64,000 nucleotides of DNA. Origin: Clostridia bacterium. GTDB lineage: Bacteria; Bacillota; Clostridia; Oscillospirales; Acutalibacteraceae. The stretch lies in NCBI GenBank assembly GCA_017621885.1, contig JAGASD010000001.1:1-64000 (forward strand), written 5' to 3'. Shown here in pieces: positions 60,154-64,000 of the stretch. Made by a program: the position numbers and the translations under genes. Under the pieces are notes generated by a model. That model saw nothing but the letters and a program-made list of their open reading frames with translations. It was not told the origin of the DNA and did not search any database. How positions within the stretch are numbered: the stretch's first letter is position 1; every line of letters begins with the position of its first letter.

Positions 60154-61569
60154 TTAATAACCAAGCACTACTTCTTTGAATGTATCAATGAAGTCGCTGT
60201 TCTGGAAGAAATAAATGTCAAGGAAGGTTACAAGCTTGCGAAGGAAGGTTGAGATATCTCTTGTGTAAGGAACGTCTTCGCTTTCCAAAATAACATTTTC
60301 TTCGTGAATAACAATGGGCTGTGAATAACAGATACCGTCTTCACCTGTGATGTAAAAACGGATGTAACAACCAACGTTGTTGAAATCGTCAAGATCAATT
60401 GTTGTTGCTTCAAGTCCGCCGCGCTTGAGCACCTGACCGTTTGAAACCCAGGTTATTGTATCGAAATTTTTGCCTTCAATACTGATTGTATCAAGCTCTT
60501 CATCAATTTCAATTCTTGTCACAAGGGGAGTATCATTTGAGTATGCGTCCACTTCTTCTTCAATATATTCGGGCATTTCTCTCATACCGTTCAATTCAAC
60601 GCCGTTTGAGAAATGCGATACTGCGAAGAACGTACCGACTTCCATGCTGTATCTTAAATCATTATTGGAAAGTTCGGGCATATAGTGCATTGTGTATGCA
60701 TTGTTAAGAGATTGTTCATCGTGTGAATCTGAGAATGTGAAGCCCCAGGGAACAACACCGTAGGGTATTGTTTTCTGAAGAATACTGTCGTAAAGTATTC
60801 TGTCACAGCGGGTGTGCGCATCAGTTGCACTGTTAATGCCCATACCAACGGATGAACCTGCGTTGTCAATGAAAAGTCTGGAGAATTTGTCTACGTAATA
60901 TTCGTCAACGGGCTGACCTACGTAGTTTTCGGAGTCTTTGTCCGTGTATACATATTCACCCACGTGGGAGAGCATTGAAATACCGCCTGCATCCTTAACA
61001 CCCTTAGAGGGAGTTTCGTAATCTCCGTAAACACCGATAAGCCCTTGGCCGTAATCGCTGAAATAACCTGTAAGATGGCAATCGGCAATGGGAGTTGCTG
61101 CATTAAGCTCAATTCCTTGGGGAACATCAAGCATACCGTTTTCACGGACAGTACCGTTTGTTGTGGGTGCCGTGCCGTTGAGATATGAATTGTATTCTTC
61201 ATCTGTAAGAGGAATTATATCAGCAAGCTCCGTGCGGTCGTATTTAACAAGTCTTATAATCGGTACAAGGTCGGGCTCGTTGTTCCAGCCTTTGTTGATT
61301 GTGCCGTGGTCTGTAATTGCAACCGCATCATAGCCCAGGTCGTAGCTCTTCTGAACAACCTCTTTTACTGTGAGGAAGCCGTCACTTGCGTTGGTGTGGC
61401 AATGAAGCTGAACCTTGTAAGGCTTCCAATTATCCCAGTCAACATTTTCATAACAACTGTCCATAACGTAATTTTTGCCTTCAACAGAGCTTGCGGCAAC
61501 AGAAATGGTTGGCAAAACAGTCATGATAAATGCTACGGTAGCAGATAATATTTTCAAAACACGTTTCAT
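60154..61569 (-). CDS. Secreted PHP-domain phosphoesterase-like protein
   Basis: The protein has 471 residues with a signal peptide (~1-27, ILSATVAFIMTVLPTISVAAS). PHP metal-binding motifs are visible: KVQLHCHTNASDGFLTVKE (HxH, ~57), DAVAITDHGTINKG (~82), CHLTGYF, MLSHVGEYVY and NSATDAHTRCDRILY. The C-terminal ~100 residues are a beta-rich domain (VTRIEIDEELDTISIEGKNF) of a type seen in secreted PHP proteins. It probably hydrolyses a phosphoester outside the cell; substrate unknown. It is monocistronic, with GGAGGTTTTTAT before the ATG. Confidence 0.85.
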   Translation of the reverse strand: MKRVLKILSATVAFIMTVLPTISVAASSVEGKNYVMDSCYENVDWDNWKPYKVQLHCHTNASDGFLTVKEVVQKSYDLGYDAVAITDHGTINKGWNNEPDLVPIIRLVKYDRTELADIIPLTDEEYNSYLNGTAPTTNGTVRENGMLDVPQGIELNAATPIADCHLTGYFSDYGQGLIGVYGDYETPSKGVKDAGGISMLSHVGEYVYTDKDSENYVGQPVDEYYVDKFSRLFIDNAGSSVGMGINSATDAHTRCDRILYDSILQKTIPYGVVPWGFTFSDSHDEQSLNNAYTMHYMPELSNNDLRYSMEVGTFFAVSHFSNGVELNGMREMPEYIEEEVDAYSNDTPLVTRIEIDEELDTISIEGKNFDTITWVSNGQVLKRGGLEATTIDLDDFNNVGCYIRFYITGEDGICYSQPIVIHEENVILESEDVPYTRDISTFLRKLVTFLDIYFFQNSDFIDTFKEVVLGY

Positions 61570-61864
61570 ATAAAAACCTCCTATATAAGTTTACCTTATA
61601 AATACTATACAACTTTTGTGATAATAATTAAATTGGCTGATTTAACGAATTTTTTGAAAGTAAATGTGCAATATGCTTATTATTTGGTGTTAAAACGTAT
61701 ATTTTTTTGTTTTAGTAATGGTATTGACTTTTTATCAGAATTTTTATATAATGCAATGTGCAACTGTCTTGTTGCAGATAAATAAAAAACAGGTTTTAAA
61801 TTTACTACCACTTCTTTAACTACCTCGTAAATACTACCTGAATAAATAGATAGGAGTAACTAAA
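61570..61864 (+). promoter_or_regulatory. rpmH: Intergenic region with the rpmH promoter
   Basis: TTGACT (61724-61729), a 17-bp spacer and TATAAT (61747-61752) form the rpmH-rnpA promoter, followed by a ~105-nt leader. The segment 61570-61700 is AT-rich. No DnaA boxes (TTATNCACA) or dnaA gene were seen, so the origin is not in this interval as far as the sequence shows. Confidence 0.75.
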
Positions 61865-61999
61865 ATGAAAAGAACTTATCAGCCCAAAAAGAGACACAGA
61901 AAGATGGAACACGGCTTCCGTAAAAGAATGGCAGACAGAAACGGTCGCAAGGTACTTGCTCGCCGTCGCAAAAAAGGCAGAAAGCAGCTCACATACTAA
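61865..61999 (+). CDS. rpmH: 50S ribosomal protein L34
   Basis: The protein has 44 residues ([18 protein letters not shown], then [17 protein letters not shown], ending KGRKQLTY). It is the exact family length, highly basic, and has the invariant KRTYQP start. TAGGAG lies 8 nt upstream. It is the first gene of rpmH-rnpA-yidD-yidC-khpB. Confidence 0.98.
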   Translation: MKRTYQPKKRHRKMEHGFRKRMADRNGRKVLARRRKKGRKQLTY

Positions 62000-62039
62000 G
62001 TTTTAAGACCAATCGGGTAAATACCCGAAGGAGAATAAT

Positions 62040-62390
62040 GTGTCAGACTTCGCCACACTTAAATGCAATGCCGATTTTCGTCGGTTATATAATAGGGGCA
62101 AAACAGTTACTGATCCTGCGTTGGTTATTTATTATTCGAAAAACCGCGCGGGAATTTGCCGTATTGGTATAACTACAAGTAAAAAAATAGGTAATGCTGT
62201 TGAACGCAACCGCTCAAGAAGAGTTTTGAAGGAAGCGTTCAGAAGTGTTTGCGGTGAAGTTCAGCCGGGGTATGACATTGTAATTGTCGCCCGTTCAAAG
62301 ACAAAATACGTTAAAAGCACGCGTCTGGCGGAAATTATGCATAGGATTTTTACGGAACAGGGGATGCTTAAAACAGGGAGTGAAGACTGA
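62040..62390 (+). CDS. rnpA: Ribonuclease P protein component
   Basis: The protein has 116 residues from a GTG at 62040 (GAAGGAG 7-8 nt upstream). The RnpA signature is seen in [24 protein letters not shown] (the RNR motif). It assists the RNase P RNA in maturing tRNA 5' ends. Its TGA overlaps the yidD ATG (TGATG), so they are coupled. Confidence 0.96.
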   Translation: MSDFATLKCNADFRRLYNRGKTVTDPALVIYYSKNRAGICRIGITTSKKIGNAVERNRSRRVLKEAFRSVCGEVQPGYDIVIVARSKTKYVKSTRLAEIMHRIFTEQGMLKTGSED

Positions 62391-62620
62391 TGAAAAAAGC
62401 TCTTATGTCATTCATAAGGTTTTATCAGCGTAAAATTTCACCTCTTTTCGGTCCTCGTTGCCGTTTTTATCCTACGTGTTCCCAATACGCTCTTGAATGC
62501 CTTGAGGTTCACGGACTTCTGAAGGGCTCTTTCCTTGCTTTAAAGCGTCTTATGCGTTGTAATATTCTCTTTCCCGGTGGTGTTGATCCCGTTCCCCCGA
62601 AAAAGGAAAAGAAAAAATAA
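62390..62620 (+). CDS. yidD: Membrane protein insertion efficiency factor YidD
   Basis: The protein has 76 residues: [21 protein letters not shown], then [19 protein letters not shown] and [14 protein letters not shown]. The three conserved cysteines are present. It helps YidC-dependent insertion of membrane proteins. It is coupled to rnpA and 36 bp before yidC. Confidence 0.96.
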   Translation: MKKALMSFIRFYQRKISPLFGPRCRFYPTCSQYALECLEVHGLLKGSFLALKRLMRCNILFPGGVDPVPPKKEKKK

Positions 62621-62656
62621 TCCTTTTTTGATTATCGGAAAGGAAACTAAATAATT

Positions 62657-63589
62657 ATGAGAGATTTTCTTGCAATACCTTTCGGATGGATTCTCAGCGG
62701 TTTGTACACTCTTACAGACAGCTATTTGCTTTCTATAATTGTGCTCACCCTCGTTGTCCGTCTTGCTCTTTTGCCTGCATCAATCAGCCAGCAAAAGAAT
62801 AGTGCAAAGCAGGTTCGCCTTAATACCAAGGTGAATAAAATAAAACAGAAATATGCCGGAAATCAGCAAAAAATTCAGGAAGAAACCCAGGCTCTTTATC
62901 AGCGTGAGGGCTTCGGTGCGGCAAATATGGGTTGTATGCCCCTTATTGTGCAGATGCTTGTTATGCTTGGACTCTATGAGGTTATGTATACACCTATTAA
63001 AAACGTTTTGCGTTTTAGTGCTGAAAAGATCACTGCAATTCAGAATGCAATGAGCATTGTTGAAACCAAAGAGAATGCAAGAAGAATTCAGCTTGATATT
63101 CTTGCAAAGCTTGCATCACCTGATGCACTTGAAGGTGTAAAGGGTGTAAATACAAACGATATTGAAGAACTCTTCCACCTTAAAGAGAACTTTATGTTAG
63201 GTTCGCTTGACCTTACTGCAACTCCCGACAAATCAAATATAAGCCTTTTGTGGCTTATCCCTGTTTTCGCATTCCTTACGTCTATGATGTCATCAATATT
63301 TATGTACATCAAGCAGCGTAAGCAGAATCCAGAAATGGCAAAGAACCCTTCTATGGGATGTATGACATTTATGTCACCGGTTATGTCACTTGTATTTACA
63401 TTTATGTTCCCTGCAGGTGTAGGTTTTTATTGGATTGTTTCAAACGTATTCTCATTTGTTCAGCAGGTAATTCTTACTTATGTTTACAGCCCCAAAAAGG
63501 TTATTGCTCAGCAAATGGTTGACGAGACTGTTACAAGACGTTCAAAAGAGAATAACACAAAACGTCGCGTTGATATTGAAAAGAAATAA
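62657..63589 (+). CDS. yidC: Membrane protein insertase YidC/Oxa1
   Basis: The protein has 310 residues, the Gram-positive form without the large periplasmic domain. Five hydrophobic helices include SYLLSIIVLTLVVRLALLP (with the conserved Arg), MGCMPLIVQMLVMLGLYEVMY, SLLWLIPVFAFLTSMMSSI, and FMSPVMSLVFTFMFPAGVGFYWIVSNVFS. The C-terminal tail is basic. No lipobox is evident, which is unusual for SpoIIIJ but common in this lineage. Confidence 0.95.
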   Translation: MRDFLAIPFGWILSGLYTLTDSYLLSIIVLTLVVRLALLPASISQQKNSAKQVRLNTKVNKIKQKYAGNQQKIQEETQALYQREGFGAANMGCMPLIVQMLVMLGLYEVMYTPIKNVLRFSAEKITAIQNAMSIVETKENARRIQLDILAKLASPDALEGVKGVNTNDIEELFHLKENFMLGSLDLTATPDKSNISLLWLIPVFAFLTSMMSSIFMYIKQRKQNPEMAKNPSMGCMTFMSPVMSLVFTFMFPAGVGFYWIVSNVFSFVQQVILTYVYSPKKVIAQQMVDETVTRRSKENNTKRRVDIEKK

Positions 63590-63598
63590 GGTGAAATT

Positions 63599-64000
63599 AT
63601 GATAAAGGAAGCCATAGGCGTTGCATCAACAATTGAAGAAGCAAGAAAAATGGCTTTAGCAAGCCTTCACGCACCCTTGGATGCGGATGTTAAGGTTGAT
63701 GTTGTTACATTGCCCAAAAAGAAAATTTTAGGTCTTTTTGGCGGTTCTGATGCAAAAGTCAGAGCATATTATGATGACGGTGCAGAAGAGAAAAAGGAAA
63801 AGCCGCAGAAAGAGAAAAAGGCTGCTCCCGAAAAAGCCGCTAAATCTGATAAAACGGCTAAGACAGAAAATGCACCCAAGAAAAAAACAGAAAAGAAGCC
63901 TCAGATTAAAAAAGAGGTTAAGAAAGAAGCTCCCGAAAAGGTAAAAGCTCCCGTAGCTGACCTTTCAGCAATTGAAGCAAAGGAAACTCCCGCAACGGAG
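63599..64000 (+). CDS. khpB: RNA-binding protein KhpB/Jag, N-terminal part (runs off the window)
   Basis: The ATG at 63599 has AGGTG upstream. The first ~55 residues are the Jag_N domain (EAIGVASTIEEARKMALASL ... LPKKKILGLFGGSDAKVRAY). A long Lys/Glu/Ala/Pro-rich linker then continues to the window end. The KH and R3H RNA-binding domains lie beyond 64000. KhpB partners with KhpA in cell-wall and division control. Confidence 0.93.
   Translation, partial: MIKEAIGVASTIEEARKMALASLHAPLDADVKVDVVTLPKKKILGLFGGSDAKVRAYYDDGAEEKKEKPQKEKKAAPEKAAKSDKTAKTENAPKKKTEKKPQIKKEVKKEAPEKVKAPVADLSAIEAKETPATE

Noticed and set aside
61570..61864. Origin of replication upstream of rpmH
   Set aside because: AT-rich, but no DnaA boxes or dnaA gene were seen; contains only the rpmH promoter and leader.

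Overview
The window looks like the chromosome of an anaerobic, low-GC Gram-positive bacterium of the class Clostridia, probably an uncultured gut member of the Oscillospirales/Eubacteriales. The evidence is pyruvate:ferredoxin oxidoreductase, meso-diaminopimelate dehydrogenase, dockerin-type repeats, GH78 glycosidases, a holin-like type I toxin, consensus sigma-A promoters (TTGACA/N17/TATAAT) and GGAGG ribosome binding sites. The lineage is inferred from protein character; no rRNA or tRNA gene was found.

Layout. 1-200 is the end of an Hsp20 gene. About 200-3780 is a decayed integrative/mobilizable element: a relaxase C-terminal remnant, a TetR/CPBP-protease pair with an autoregulatory operator, a frame-damaged Cys-rich KTR gene and an integrase lacking its N-terminal part. 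3.9-5.3 kb and 12.7-15.1 kb hold two GH78-type (alpha-L-rhamnosidase-like) hydrolases. Between them lie a 1,678-residue secreted GLUG/dockerin/LRR protein with a ~1 kb internal duplication, a frameshifted four-helix-bundle gene and a TetR regulator. 15.1-22.0 kb (minus strand) encodes a DUF4037/TPR/EamA cluster, a secreted metallophosphoesterase, and an SGNH hydrolase with a membrane partner. 22.2-25.9 kb is a uronate catabolic operon (uxuA-eda-kdgK) with a divergent AraC regulator, feeding pyruvate to the PFOR encoded at 26.1-29.7 kb. 30-38 kb carries a CNNM/CorC membrane protein, secA, and an ECF sigma factor with a beta-propeller membrane partner. 38.2-48.1 kb is a two-component system followed by a type I toxin-antitoxin cassette, an ABC ATPase, two large FtsX permeases and a secreted CARDB-like protein, resembling peptide-antibiotic sensing/efflux modules. 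48.2-54 kb has gtrA, rlmD, ddh, a phosphodiesterase-like gene and a FAD/Rieske oxidoreductase. 54.1-56.5 kb is a polar amino-acid ABC transporter. 56.6-58.6 kb is a secreted lipase-like protein. 58.7-59.7 kb is rpsF-ssb-rpsR. 60.2-61.6 kb is a secreted PHP-domain protein. 61.9-64 kb is rpmH-rnpA-yidD-yidC-khpB, running off the window; this cluster is often near oriC, but no dnaA or DnaA-box cluster was seen.

The most striking unexplained features are non-coding. (1) Dispersed elements are built of imperfect 7-bp repeats, mostly as two inverted heptamer arrays around a short core; they abut or supply the 3' ends of several genes. (2) A convergent two-promoter toxin-antitoxin cassette has near-identical inverted leaders at 39.8-40.1 kb. 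(3) Three ~100-bp tandem units after rpsR each end in an intrinsic terminator with a different stem sequence. (4) A set of 20-bp palindromes sits inside a larger inverted repeat near 46.8 kb.
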